DNA of 64,000 bases from Hybos culiciformis (lineage: Eukaryota > Arthropoda > Insecta > Diptera > Hybotidae), in assembly GCA_964007475.1 (NCBI GenBank), contig OZ023274.1:32622861-32686860 (forward strand), given 5' to 3'. The notes below the pieces were generated by a model, which searched no databases, was not told the DNA's origin, and saw only the letters and a program-made list of their open reading frames with translations. A program made the translations under genes and the position numbers. Below, in pieces: positions 1 through 13,770 of the stretch. How positions within the stretch are numbered: the first letter of the stretch is position 1; every line of letters begins with the position of its first letter.

Positions 1-3000
1 AAAAAAATCATGTTGCCAGCCCATTACTTTATACTTATTTACATAGATGATAAATATTATTCTTTTTAAAGTCAAAGATAAGTTAATTGATGGAATTAGT
101 TTTGTACTAAAGAACTATTTCTGTCAATCGTTTTTCTTCATTAAAGCGCGCGTTTAATTCAATATATTCTATAGTGATTCTGAGCTAATATTTAGATTTC
201 GACTGCTGAAACATGGCCCTAATATTGCATTTATTAATTATATATTATATGTAAGATCGAAATAAATAATTACAAAAAAAAAAAAAAAAATTTTTATAAT
301 AAATTCAAATTATATGAAAAATTATAAACGAAACTTTTTCATGTATACATGTAACAATTAATTTTAATTTTTTTTTTTTTTTTACCCGGATATTAAAATC
401 AAGCTTATATGCATAAAATTTATATATTCTCGTTATATTATCAAGAATATATTTAAAATTAATATATGACTAATTTTATATATATTTTTTTACAATACCT
501 AATTATATAAAGAAATTATAATTAGTATAATTAACTCTTAAATAAATTAGAAACACCATAAAATTTATAATTAATAATAATTAAAAAAATGAAATACAAA
601 AAATAAATTCATGAGAAATAGCAAAAAAAAAAATAATTTTCGTATTAAGTGCATTAAAATAATGAATTTTTATTTAAAAAAAAAAATATAAAATTATATA
701 CACACATATTTCTTTTGCTCTAATAGATTTACATAAAAATTACATAAGAATTATCACGCGGCACAAAGTACATAAGTTGAAAGTTGAACTTAAAGTTCTT
801 GCATTCCAAATGTATATATTAATTAAAATGAAACAGAGACTGCAATCTTTAGGATATCCGTTCACAAATTCTTTAGGCAATTTCCACACAAAAGAAATTT
901 TTAAGTTATCTTTCAATATTCCATTCGGCGATGAAAGCTTAAAGGAATTTCTTTAACTCTTCCATTAAGATTTATTTTTAGTTTTAAGCTTATAAAATTT
1001 GAATGAAACTAATACTAAGTAGAGTACAGAACACATTGCATTGTAAAATGTCAAAAAATATGAATGCCAAAAAGTCACAATTTTTTTTTGTATATCGAAT
1101 ACATTATACTGCGATGATGATATAGTGCAGCGCAACTAAGTTATGAATCTCGGAAAAAATCGCTACAAAAAAAAAGTTTAACAATTTGTTTTTTCTTTTT
1201 TTTTTTCTTCTTTTGTTATTAATAAATCATCAATGAAATTCATTCAACTTTTAAATTATTTATTTAATCAATTAAACCCAATTCATATGGTACGTATGTA
1301 CGTGTTTTTCTTCTTTTTTTTTTTTGTTCTCGCATTCACTTCTTTTTAAAAAACGAACTTTTTATACTTTTTTTTGTCCTATATATGTATATGAAACTAA
1401 AATAAATTGATTGCAATTATGAAAAAAAAAAAAAAAAAGAAATACGTAATTTTATTTTTTTTTTTTTGCGATTTAAGTTTTCTTCTTTTTTTTTTTTTTT
1501 GAATTTATTAATTAATAATATTAAAGAAATTGAATTGAATTAAGGTTCAGAAACCTTATACATATAATATCGGTAAAACAAGTTTGATGGGAAAAAAAAA
1601 ATTTATTTTTTATAAATATATTTCGATGATTCAAATTTTATAAAATGAAGTTCGTATACTGAACTTTTTTTATCGACATAATTTATGAAGATGACAGAAC
1701 TACAAAAAAAAATCTGCAAAGTAACTAAGGCTATATAAGAAAGAAAACTTCACGGTCGAGAGTGAGATATTCACATTATTGAAAACTTCTTTTACTGATT
1801 TGACTAATATTTAAAAAATAAATCAATATAGTCGTTTGAAAGAGGAACCATAAAATCCACAGTTTTTAAAATAAAATATATATATAGTCCGTTTATTAAT
1901 TTTTGATGAAAAACAGGCTAAAAACATGAATACGAAAATGTTAAAACACTATTTGCGAACCCTTAAAGTAAATCAGTTGAGCCACAGATTATCTTTGCAG
2001 AAGATTCCTACATGTTTGTACTCTATATGTTTGTCCTTTTAAATATTTCTATGAAAAAATCTAGCTCTTACTAATATTATAGTCAAAAGAATATTAAGTG
2101 TAGGTAATATATGATGAAAATCAAAAATTCTTATACATTCAATAGTTGTTGTTTTCAGAATAGAATTTGACTAAAACATTTTGACGTCAAATAATATTGA
2201 GAATTGCATTATAGTCGCTATCTTTGAGTTTCTAAATTTAATAAACTTCAGTTAAATAGAAAGTAAGAAACAATTATCAATTATCAAAACCAAAATTTCC
2301 CTAATTCAAAATGTACAGTTCATAAAATTAATATACTATCATGTGTATAATGTAGATATACAATATTACCAAAGGTATTATTCAGTTAATGTTAATTTAT
2401 GCAAATAAATTAATAAAATTATAATTATAAAAAATATTAAATTGGAAATTTAATAAGTAGGTAATTTATATAGTGAAAACTTTTCATTACCTATTAAACT
2501 TAAATTATTATTAATGTCTTCACGAAGTTTTTGCAATTTTGATTATACAACTGCGAAGAAACTGCGAATAAACTTCACTATATACACCACTAATCTTCTA
2601 AACCACATAATCTTACACTAAATATTATATTATTTGGAAATTGGATATTGTATAAAATTTTCCCGAAGTTTTGATATAAGCTCAAATAAGTTTTCGCTTT
2701 TCCTAATTCGTCACTCGTCATCACAATCAAAGTACTGCAAGATTCAATTTTAAATAACCAAATTGTATAGTTACTATGTATTTAAAATTTAAGTTTACCA
2801 ACAGAGTGGCTATACAGATGGAAAGAAGTGCTCCCAATTAAACCATAAACTTGCTCTAAATCTAAAGTTACAATATTATAAAAACAAAAAAGAAACTCAA
2901 GCATAAATAAAGAAAACTTTTTTGCAGTTTATTTTAAAAATATATCTTCTTTATTTTTTTTTTATTTTTTTTAAATAGTTCCCATATCTTAAACATTATT

Positions 3001-4195
3001 AATTTCCTCTTGACGTCTCAACAAGTCCTTCCCCTTATCTATATATTTACTTTCCAAGAAAAAAAAAATTAAAACAAAGTTATTTTTACAACCACCAACT
3101 GACTCATTTGGAAAAGGGGTTAAATACAATTAAGCCCACAAAAAAAACAAAAGAATATATCTATAATAACATCATACTTCCCTTCAAACGTCTTTACCTT
3201 GCAACATACAAAAAAAAAAAAACAAATTTATTCCATTAAACATGAACCTTATCCCGTACCTTTCAAATATACAACATAATAATAAAAAAAAAGAAGAAAT
3301 TTCCGAAAATTTACAACCATTTTGGCATACGAAAATGCCAACGACCCCCAAAAAAATAATAATAATAATAACAAAAAAATCCCCTAAAAAGCATTTAAAA
3401 TTTATCAATCTTAAAACCCCCCCAAATTCGAAGGTGGTGTATGCACGATGGTGTAGAGAGCCAAACCATTGAAAATTTTTAATTTCTTCTTTCCTTCGCA
3501 AAAAAAAAAAAAGGATCACAAAACAAAAAAAAAAAAAAATAAATATAATAATAATGATAATAATTTTAACATTCACCCCCAAAAAATTTATATTGCAAAG
3601 AAGGAAAATCATCCCTCTCTTCGTGTCTACGTAATGTACTATGTATGTATGTTTGTATGTATGTTTCGTGTATCTCAAAATGTACCCCAATACCGTCAAT
3701 TTAACGTGTTATTTTAACCCCCCCCTGCTACATATATGTTGTAGGGAATTTCCCAATTTTTTATATTTTTTTTTTATTTTAAATTAATTTTACCACCACC
3801 CGGATCTGGGTATAATTTTCTATTAAAATTCCTTGAATGTTTTTGTATTTGAAGAAAAATAAATAATTTTTTTTTTTTTTTTTGGTGTATTATTTTAAGG
3901 AATATTATTTTTCGGGAAATTTCGTCACAAAAATAATATTATACTGTTTTTGGAGGAAAAATAAAATATTGAAAAATGCAATATAAATTAAACTCATTTC
4001 ATTTTATGGTTCTGACATATTAAAAGAATCAATTAAATAATTTTAAGTTTTAGAATTTATATTCGAATGAAATTGAAATTCTCGAGAGTATTTGGTCCTA
4101 TGACACGTACTGGAAGAATATAATTATAATGAGAAAACCTTTTTAATTATGGATTTTAAATAACTAATAATAAAGATTTAGTAAAATACAGAAGC
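1..4195. other. AT-rich noncoding stretch
   Basis: No exon-like segment is visible. The stretch is dominated by A/T homopolymers, with small AAT and GTAT arrays near 3,356-3,371 and 3,640-3,664. Open frames around 3,184-3,717 on both strands are made of Lys/Asn or Phe/Ile runs and follow from homopolymers, so I do not call them genes. A TATATAAG box near 1,731-1,738 is the only promoter-like string, with no gene beside it. Confidence 0.6.
3640..3664. repeat. GTAT tetranucleotide microsatellite
   Basis: Short imperfect array of the tetramer GTAT, interrupted once by GTTT. Confidence 0.7.
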
Positions 4196-4290
4196 GCATC
4201 ATTTGACTGTATTTCATTTGACTGTAAATACATTTGACTCTAAATCTATTTAACTGTATTGGCATTTGACTATATTTTGTTTGACTTTAT
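4196..4290. repeat. Degenerate 15-16 bp tandem repeat
   Basis: The core TTTGACT begins at about 4,202, 4,217, 4,233, 4,264 and 4,279, with a diverged copy (TTAACT) near 4,249. This gives about six units of 15-16 bp, each roughly CATTTGACTGTATTT. The unit is not a simple microsatellite. The design resembles the short-unit arrays at 55.9-56.5 kb, although the unit sequence differs. Confidence 0.65.
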
Positions 4291-4299
4291 CCTCCTTTT

Positions 4300-7200
4300 A
4301 TTTGTTTAATTTTTAAAAAAAATCACATACAGTCCGTAAATACCCATACTGGCATACTATATAGTATATAACTTAAATATGCAATCATAGACTCGGTCAA
4401 TATTTAAGCTTACATATATGTTGTTTTTACAAGTAATGTCAGAAAATTGTTTCAGATTTAATTTTTGATTTATTAAGCAAAACAGACTACGAAGCGTTTT
4501 CATTCATTATAGTTATTGTTTTTGACAAGATACTTTTATACTACTTAATATTTAGTTTTGAATCAATATTATTGTTCATGTTATTAGTGATTTTTCTCTA
4601 ACTATGATGTACTCATAATATAAATGCTAGCATTCATATGACAGCTGGATATTTTTAATAATTAATTAAGGTATCATGATGATTAAATTTTATAGAAATA
4701 ATTTGATGGAGGTTTTATATGTTCTAGAGTTATTTTGGAGTAAGCTCCATTTAGCTATTTCGTAATGAATAAAATCACTTTAAAAATATCAAATAAACTA
4801 TACAGAATATTTTCTTAGTTTCCACAACTTTAAAAACGAACGTTGCCACAATATGAAATTTTCTGAATTTATTTATTTAATTTTTTTTTAATAAAATGCA
4901 ATATCCTTAAATGACGGTTAAAATTGCACACTATATATAATCAAATATTTTATTCTCAAGTATATTTATATAAATTTTATCTCCTATGAAATATGAATGT
5001 ATTTTTATGTCTTATAAAATCAAAAACAAGAAAACTTTATATATTTATGCTTTCAATGTGTATTGTAAATAAACACCACCACACATTTAAATGCAAACAA
5101 AAAAAAAATATATTGTTAATTAAATCAAAATATTTTTCTGTTTTAAAAAAGAAGAAGAAAATATTAATTCACAACTACAGATTCAAAAGCACTATATTTT
5201 CTTTACTTATGCATGTTAAAGGAAATCTTGGAGAAAACTTGAAAAAAAAAATCTATACTATACAAACATTTCGAAAATAATTTTCAATGAATCTCATTTT
5301 TGAGTGGTATTGAGGGAGACATAAAGAAAAAAAAATTTTTTATGGGGATAGACTCACAAATGCATTTTGCTTGGTTTCGTTTTTTTTTCTGTTATATTAA
5401 AATTTAAAAGGCTTAGAAAAAACAATACAACTTTAATGCTTTCACTTTAAAATTGGATGCATTATTCAACTATTTTTATTTTTATTCTATTGTTTGTCAT
5501 CAAATAACTCGAAATTCTTAGGTGTACATAATTCCTTCTTACTATCAGATGTCATCACAAATTTCAAGTTCTTGGTCTATGATATTGGATATAATATTTC
5601 TATTTGACATTTAGAACAATCTTAAGTTTCAAATAATGAATTTTACTAAATTTTAAAATAGTTTTTATTTCAAAAAGTTCAAAATAGTTATAACCAAGCT
5701 CTTTAACGTCTGTGAGTTTTGTCTTCAAAAAATCAAAATTATTAAGAAGGACAAAAATAAAACCCTGATACAGTCAACGAAAAATATCAGCCACATGTCG
5801 TTCCATGGGCTTGAGCCTCTTCCTCAATTCTAAGTAGAAGGTAGGCTAGCCTAGAACATTTATTTTTTTTTTTCAACTTGAATTAGAAATAATAAAACGA
5901 CATTTATTTTAAATCGTATTAAAAAAAAATTTATAATTTCACAAAATGAATTAAATTTATATCAATCTGTTTAAAACTATAAAAAAAAAATAGATGTGCT
6001 CTTCAAAACTCTAAACTAAAAGAAAAAAAAAATTATCTAGAAGCATTGTTGCAAAAATTAATTCTTGAACTTAAACTTAATGAACCCTCCAATTTATTTT
6101 TATACATATAAATATATGCATATATATATTTTTTTTTAACGTTAATACTACACAAAAAAAAAAAACAATAACACACCACAAAATAAATAAATTGGTGGAG
6201 ACATGCTCCCCTATTTCAATTTTTTATTATTATTATTATTATTATTATTTTTTTCCTCTGTAGACAGCGAATATAATTTTTGTATATTTTTTTTTCTATC
6301 TTTTTCTCAGATTTTCAGATTTTTTTGCCTTTGTATTTGAAAAAGAAAAATTCACAGATAAAAAAAAAAAAACAAAAATAATAATAATAATAATAAAAAT
6401 ATAAACAAACAAAAACATTAACAAAAAAAACATTATATATATAGATATGCATATATATATATATAATTTATTTTTTTTTGCTTCGTTTTTTTTTTTAAAT
6501 GTATTTGTAAATTAAAATGAGAATTTATAAATAAGAATAAATAATTGATAAAGAACAACAAGAGAAATAAAAAATCGAATAAAAAAAAAAAAAAAGGAAA
6601 TAAGAAGAGAAAAAAAAAAAGATAATAAAAAAAACTAAATTAAAAAAAAAAAATAAATAAATGATAAAAAAAAATATAAAATTCAGAGGTAAATTTATAT
6701 TTTATATTTTTTTTTTTACCATAATATACACTGAGAAAAAAGAACAACACACTAATTTTAACTTAGAAAATTTTAATTTTATATACGTATAAATGTAGGT
6801 ACATTATATACTTTTATATATCTGACAATGAAAAAACGTGATTGTATTTTATGGTTTTTTTCAAAACAAATTAAATTTTTAAAGATAAAAAAAAAACTTA
6901 AAAACTGCTTTTAAAAAAAAAGAATTATTTTGTTTTTGAAAAAAAATAAAATAAAAAATTAAATAAACAAAAAGAAAATCCCAAACATTTTATAAGAACA
7001 AAAAAAAACGAGGGAATAAACAGAAAATATCTCAAATTTAGAATTTAAAGAAGCAAAAACTAAAAATGTTTACAATAAATTTAATATATTTTTTTTTTTG
7101 TTTTCTGTTTTATTTATCTAGAGTTTTTTTTTATCTTACAAATAAAAAAAAAATAACAAACATTATGAATAATGCAAAGAGTTTTTTTTTTTGTTTTTTT

Positions 7201-7730
7201 TTTTACTATAAAGATTTTCATATTCTATTTTTTTTTTATTTTCCTTTTTTTTTCATTAATTTAATTCAGTTTTCATGTTTTTCTTTTTCTGAAATAAATT
7301 TTATTTTTCTTATCATTTTAATTTTTTTTTATTTATTTATTTATTTAGTTTTTGCCCATTATATATATTTTTTTTTATTTTAATCAATGCAAGTGGAGTG
7401 CATATACTTAAAATAAAAAATAAAAAAACAAATTACTGTGATTGCATTAAAGTTAAGTTTATAGTTTCAAAAAAAAAAAAAAAGTGCATAGATACATAAT
7501 TTTTTTTTTTTTTTGCTTCTAAAGTCCTTGAGAAAATTAGAACTCGTTTAGAAAGCTTTTCGGATTTCAAAACGGAAATTAGATATAAATTTTATTATAA
7601 TAAAGCTGAAATTGAAATTCTTATTACTTATGAGTGAATAAAATATAATTCGAATAATCACCTAGATACTTAGTTCTAATAACCAAAATCAGTTGAAAAA
7701 CTTTTTCTCTGTTACAATAACTAGCAAGCG
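4300..7730. other. AT-rich noncoding stretch
   Basis: No supported gene. It contains a (TTA)n array at 6,224-6,249, an AAT array at 6,377-6,396 and many A or T runs of nine or more. Open frames at 4,993-5,280 and 7,066-7,383 are Lys/Ile- or Phe-rich and follow the homopolymers. A slightly more complex island at 5,790-5,860 includes the palindrome AGGCTAGCCT, but I cannot assign it. Confidence 0.6.
6224..6249. repeat. (TTA)n microsatellite
   Basis: Uninterrupted TTA trinucleotide array of about eight units, ending in a T run. Confidence 0.85.
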
Positions 7731-7731
7731 A

Positions 7732-7888
7732 CAACTATGGCTGTAGGCATATTAGGCTCAAGCTTAGGGCTTTATGTTATATAAATTTTATTATTTTTTT
7801 AATTTTAGTCAGACTAGGATGTATAATATTATTTTATACAAATTTTCTAATAGTGCCTTAAGGCGGCATATGTATAAATCCGCCACTG
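7732..7888. mobile_element. Probable decayed hAT-like MITE remnant
   Basis: The right end, read on the minus strand, begins CAGTGGCGGATTTATACATA and is followed by GCCGCC, which resembles a hAT-type terminus with GC-rich subterminal motifs. The left end near 7,732 has a weak counterpart in which CATAT lies at the same distance from the end and a GGC motif is kept. No 8-bp target duplication is visible, so the left boundary is uncertain and the element is old or truncated. It could be any solo terminal fragment. Confidence 0.35.
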
Positions 7889-9079
7889 AGTCAAGGACTG
7901 AACAAATATCTTATCAAATGTGAGCTTTTATGAATAAATGTTAGCATTCGTGTGCTGGAGTTCCATATTTAAATTAAAATTAACCAAATTTCAAAATGAA
8001 AAACGGTTCCAGAGATAAAGCCTCCGAAAGTTTCGTATATTGGGTATACCTATTCCATTTTTTTTACTCCGATTCGACCTATTTTTCGAGAAGCAGTAGA
8101 GGCAATCCCCAAGATGTCAAATCTAACACAAATGTTGAGAATTTACAAGATGACATTTTCGGGTATAACGACATATATATTCTGAGTCCACCTGTGCTAA
8201 AGTACCGTTCCGTGATAACGTCATCTTCAGATCTCACGCCCCCTATTCAGAATTACAGTCTGCATAACTATATATTTTCTTTTATAGATACAATATAATA
8301 TTGATATGATAAGTATCGAATTTCATTTATTAATTGTTAATTGAGTTTATATCTACCTAACTAAATTTTGGCATGAATATATAAAAATAAATTTGATATT
8401 TTTTCCGCCTAATCAATTTAATTAAAAACAAATGAAAAAGGACATGCAATGGATATATTTTGTTTTTTTTGTTTAATTAACGAATTTAAATTTATACTTA
8501 ATAATAATCGAAAGAAAATAATGAACAAGAAATTATAAAAATTCTTTAAATAATTAATGACTTTAAAAATTCTGTTTTACTTTATGCTAATTAAAAAAAT
8601 AAATATATACAAACACGTAATTGCAACTGAAATAATAAATGTTAAGTCATCATTCTAAATGGAATTAAATTAATAAAAATACCAAAGATTCGCCTAACAG
8701 AAATATAATTTCTTGATTAGCAAATTTCAATTTTTAAAACATAACTAGACTCTATTAAAACATGAACGAATTTTATTGAAATAAAAACATTTTACATGCA
8801 ATAATTAATTTTTTATTAATAAGATTTTATATGGTTTTATTTACGTTCATAAATATACTCGTAAGTATAATGTTAAAAAAAAAAAATTCATATTACACTA
8901 TGAAATTTATCTTTTATTTTATATATTTTTTTTTTGCATCTTAATTACAAGCATGAAATCTTAAAAAATAAATACTAATTGAAAAACTCATAAAAATAAA
9001 AAACAATTAAAAAAATTTGAAACGGAAATTACTTAAAAAAAAATAAAAATAAAAATTAAAATAATAATCATTATAAATT

Positions 9080-9104
9080 TTATTATTATTATTATTATTA
9101 TTAT
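9080..9104. repeat. (TAT)n microsatellite
   Basis: About eight uninterrupted ATT units, continuing into a poly-T run. Confidence 0.85.
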
Positions 9105-10238
9105 TTTTTTTTTTAATTAATTATGAAACGTTTTCCATAATTACTCACTTTTTTATTTTTTAGTTCATTCATACAATTTTTTTTTTTTTCATAACAGGAA
9201 ATTAAATAGGTATTTTAATAAATTTCAAAAATTAGTTAAACTAATTAACAGAAAAAATTAAATTAAATTTAAAATTATTTTTAAGATCATAATTTTGTTT
9301 TTAAAAAAAAATTCGGAAATATTATCAAAGATTATTTATTTAAAAATTCATCAAGGGTACATTACGAAGACCTCAGAACAAAAAGATTGCTAATATCTGA
9401 GGTGCAGTCTATTTAACTATTTTGTAAACTAATGCAATATTAATTGAATTCCTAGGTATTTTTAGAATGAAAAACAAATTTATATTTCAAACAATGAAGA
9501 AAACTTCATTCTTTAGCTTTAAAATGAAAAAGGAAAATGCTTTAAGTTAAATTTAGTTACAAATGAATACAACATATACTACATAATAATATACATATAT
9601 ATATGAGGAAAAAAAAAAACTTAATTTGGCGAAAGAAAAACATGAAAAATTACATAAAAAATAATGAAATTTTCAAATATACAATTTTGCGAAATAAACA
9701 GCATAAAGCAAAAAAAAAAAAGAAAAGTTAGGTAGTTTAACGGTTCACCACCCAGTGATATAAAACGCGACGAATAAGAACGGGAGGTTACACAATATTC
9801 CACGATATGATGTTAGGGGTTTATAAAAAGCGAAATATGTAATTTTTTTTTTTTTTTAGCTTGAAACATTTTTTAGGTCTAAGGGGTGAAAAAAGAAAAC
9901 ATAATGTAATTTTTCAAAGTTAATGAAAAACATTTTCTTTTTTCTTTTTTTTTGATGAAAAAAAAAATACAATATTTGTATACATATATTAAATTCTATA
10001 TATATATATATATTTATAAATTTTGATGAGAAAATATTTTTTACAAAAAATAAAAAAGAAGATATTTTTAGGGAGGTTTTTTTTTGTTAATTTTTTTTTT
10101 TTTAACATTCTTTTAATTTATGTTGTAATGCCAAGATAAAAAATTTTTGATATAAAAAATTCTGTGATTTTCTTTCGTTTTTTTTTTTTTTTAATAAAAA
10201 TATTTTTTTAATAATATTTTACAAATATTTTTATAACA

Positions 10239-10263
10239 AAAATAATAATAATAATAATAATAA
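10239..10263. repeat. (AAT)n microsatellite
   Basis: About eight uninterrupted AAT units. Confidence 0.85.
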
Positions 10264-10654
10264 AATATACTTAAAATGCAAATTTTATTGCTAAAAATTT
10301 ATTTACAATCTGAATTTTGTAGAAGAAAAAAAAAAACCGAAATTTTTGTTACGAAAATTCTAGACATTGAGGAACCTAAATGCAAAAAGAAAAAAGAAAT
10401 TAATAATATATTCTGTTCCACGAAAAAGTTAATTTCTTTTACTGCGCTGATTTATTAAGTCTTTTTGGTTTTGTGATATTTTTTTTTGCCATAATTTCAT
10501 AATTTTAATGTTTTGAATTAATTATGTTTATACCATTATGGCTAATTAAGCTCTCTTGCTACCTTAGTATGGAGCGGTCGTAAACATTTTTTTTTTTCAT
10601 AATAATACAATCAACAAATATAAATTTGTTTTTTGTACGCAAACAATTTTATCG

Positions 10655-10655
<1 letters not shown>

Positions 10656-10685
<30 letters not shown>
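10656..10685. repeat. (ATT)n microsatellite
   Basis: About ten uninterrupted ATT units. Confidence 0.85.
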
Positions 10686-11545
10686 TTGTCACTAAAATGA
10701 CGCTTTATAATAAATGCAAATAAAAAATAATAATTACTTCTGGCACCTAATTCTGTAGATATAATTTTGGTATCAAAATTGAAAATATAATATAACGATA
10801 TTACACATGTTTTCTGTTCACATAACCAATCAATGCTAAACAAGGATCGATGATATTTGCGAAACAAGTACGCTAATACGAAAACTCTTAATAACTTAGA
10901 ACTATATTATACTTATAATAATTTTTGGTTTAAGATTTAGAAAAATATTATTTATTCATGCGAAGATAGAGTTTTTTTTTTATTTTTAATTCAAACATTT
11001 TTTTTTATTTTAATTAAAATCATTAATTCCTATATAATTAAAATAAATTATGCCTAATAAATAAAAAAAAAAAACCATTATTTTATTACAAAAAAAAAAA
11101 AAAAGATAATTATTAAATTAAATATACACTTATTAAAACAAGCAAAAAAAAAATATTAAATTTATTTTTTTTGTTAACCATAAAGATAAAAACATAATTG
11201 CTGACAATTTCAATGGTTAGCGAATTTTTTATATAAAAAAAAAAATTAAAAAAAAATTATTTAATGAAAATATGTTTTTTTTTTTCATGGAAAAAAATTA
11301 AATATCTCGTAGTTGTGTATATCTATAGAGAGAGAGAAATTCATTGCTTAATTAAAGAAAATATTTTCTTTAACGACATATTTCCTGTAAATAAAATATT
11401 TAGACAAGATTTTTTTTTTTTTTTATTATTTTATTTAAAAAAATTATTTGAAAAAAAAAAAAAAAAGATTATACTATATTCGCGCCGCATCTCTACGATC
11501 ATCACCGTATTCCAACCCTCTCGCATAAAAAATTAAAGTAGAAAA

Positions 11546-11567
11546 AATAATAATAATAATAATAATA
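11546..11567. repeat. (AAT)n microsatellite
   Basis: About seven AAT units. Confidence 0.8.
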
Positions 11568-13748
11568 CAAAAGCCCTCAATTTTTAATATAAAAATAAGA
11601 AAATTTTTTATACTAAATAGTGTTTATTTGTTACAAAAGTTATTTATTATTATAATGACATAATCGAAATTAAAGTTTATCAAAGCTTACAATTTCGTTA
11701 TTATTTAAGACAATGCTGTCATAATATCGTTTTATGAAACTATAGTTTTAAGCTTTTGGTACTACTTAGTTAGAAACAAAAAAATCAAGTAAAAAGTCCC
11801 TTAATTCAACACAAAAATTTATTCTCGAATTATCGCAGAGAAAATAAAAACTGAAATACACAGACCTCCTTTGATAAAATGCGAAGGTTTTTTCTATTTT
11901 CTTTACTATTTACCATTCATAATTATTTGATTTTTCCTATTAAACCGAAGTTCTGAATTGCAATGTTTAAAGAAAACTCTTGTGACAGTCTAAAACACAC
12001 AGACCTTTGACAAAACATGACAAGTTTTTCTATTTTTCTGAAACATTTAAATATTTAAAAATCTTTCCCATTTAGCCAATTTATGCAATATGAGAAACTG
12101 TTTACATTAAATAAGTTTTTGTGACAACAAAGATGTTGTACGTCATACTATCTTAAGAAGATTTATGAATCAAAAATATGCTTCTTATTAAAATAATGAA
12201 TTTTTGGACTAAGATCTAAAGATATCATCATATTCACATTCATATCATTTTTAAGAATTTCCGATTTTGATTAATTTCTGAAATAAAAAAAAATATTAAT
12301 ATCTTATCTTTCATCATTAAATTTGAAAATAATTTTTCAAATAATTCCTAATGACTATTATTATGAATAAAAATTGAAAAAAAATAAATTAAAATATATA
12401 ATGTTCAAATATATATGTACCTATATAATTATATAATATGAAAAAAAAAATAATAAAATTGTAAAATTTATTTAAGTCACAATAAATTATTGTACGCGTT
12501 TGTCACGACTTTTGCAAATTTTCTTAAAAAAAAAAAAAAAATCATTTATTTTTTTTTTTTCTCCATAAAAGTCGTGCATTTCATCTTTTATTTATATTTT
12601 ATTTTTTTATTCGTAACTAAAAATAACGTTTTATTTTATAGGGAAAATTGTAAAATTATAAAATTCTAGCTATTTGAACACTTGCCTAGAAATTTTCAAA
12701 TTGAGGACATTAATTTGAATTATTTTTATTATTATACACTTTATGAAAAATAATAGTAATAAAAAAACTGATTTAATGATACTAATATAAGAAATAAAAA
12801 AAAAAAAACTATCATTATTTATTATTAATAATTTTATTTTTTTTTTTAATCGAAATAACAATCTTTATTTGGAATTTTTTTTTTAAATTTCAAAATGAAT
12901 TGCGACCTATTTACTTCTAAAGTCTGGGCAGTGTTGTTTGATAAATTCTATATAGTTGAAGTTATAGTGTTTATTACTTCGGTTCGTTCCATTAATGTCA
13001 GATCCTTTTTATTATATATTAAAATCCCGTCGCGGCGCGTGTCGTAGTTTTTTCTTCAAACAAAATCATAAATTTGTAAATCCATAAAAAAAAAATACAA
13101 AATTTCTGAAAAAGAGCACAAACTAAAAATCATTAATAATTTTTAAGGTTTATTTATTTATTTATTTTCATACATAATGTACACTTAAATTCAGAAAAAA
13201 TTCAAATATTATTATTATTTAATAATTCAAATTAGAATAAATTTCTAATATCAGTTCCCTTTGTTTTTTTTTTTTTAACTTTCATAATTATATATTATAT
13301 TTTACAAATAAAACCAAAAATAAATTATACAATAATGCTTAATGACTTATATACCAAAAATGCTATAAAAATTTATAATATTCTTTATTTAAAAACGAAA
13401 TAATTCTTGTTTGAAACTTCGGAGAATACAAAGTTTGTTTAAACTTTTTGCGAACATTTGTTTTCGTAATAATATCTACATAATTTTAAGTTTTCCTCCT
13501 CAGTAGTTGCAATAAAAAAATTTAGTAAGGACAAACCGGATTGCAGGATTAGGTACAATTTAGAAATATTTAGATTTAGATTATATCAAGAAAATATATC
13601 TTATTTATTTTAGTTTAAATTTATATATTTGCTAAGAATATCTATTTATATTTATACTAAATAAATATTCATAGTCGCTTAAGATAGGATTCCTTTTGCT
13701 TTTATTTCATAATTTTATTTCTTTAAACTACAAATAAGAAATATTTTA

Positions 13749-13770
13749 TATTATTATTATTATTATTATT
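13749..13770. repeat. (ATT)n microsatellite
   Basis: About seven ATT units running into poly-T. Confidence 0.8.

Noticed and set aside
1731..1790. CTATATAAG as a TATA promoter
   Set aside because: No gene begins downstream and TATA strings are expected by chance in this composition.
3184..3717. 171-aa minus-strand ORF and opposing plus ORFs
   Set aside because: They consist mostly of Phe/Ile or Lys/Asn runs from homopolymers; no domain, no splice or promoter context.
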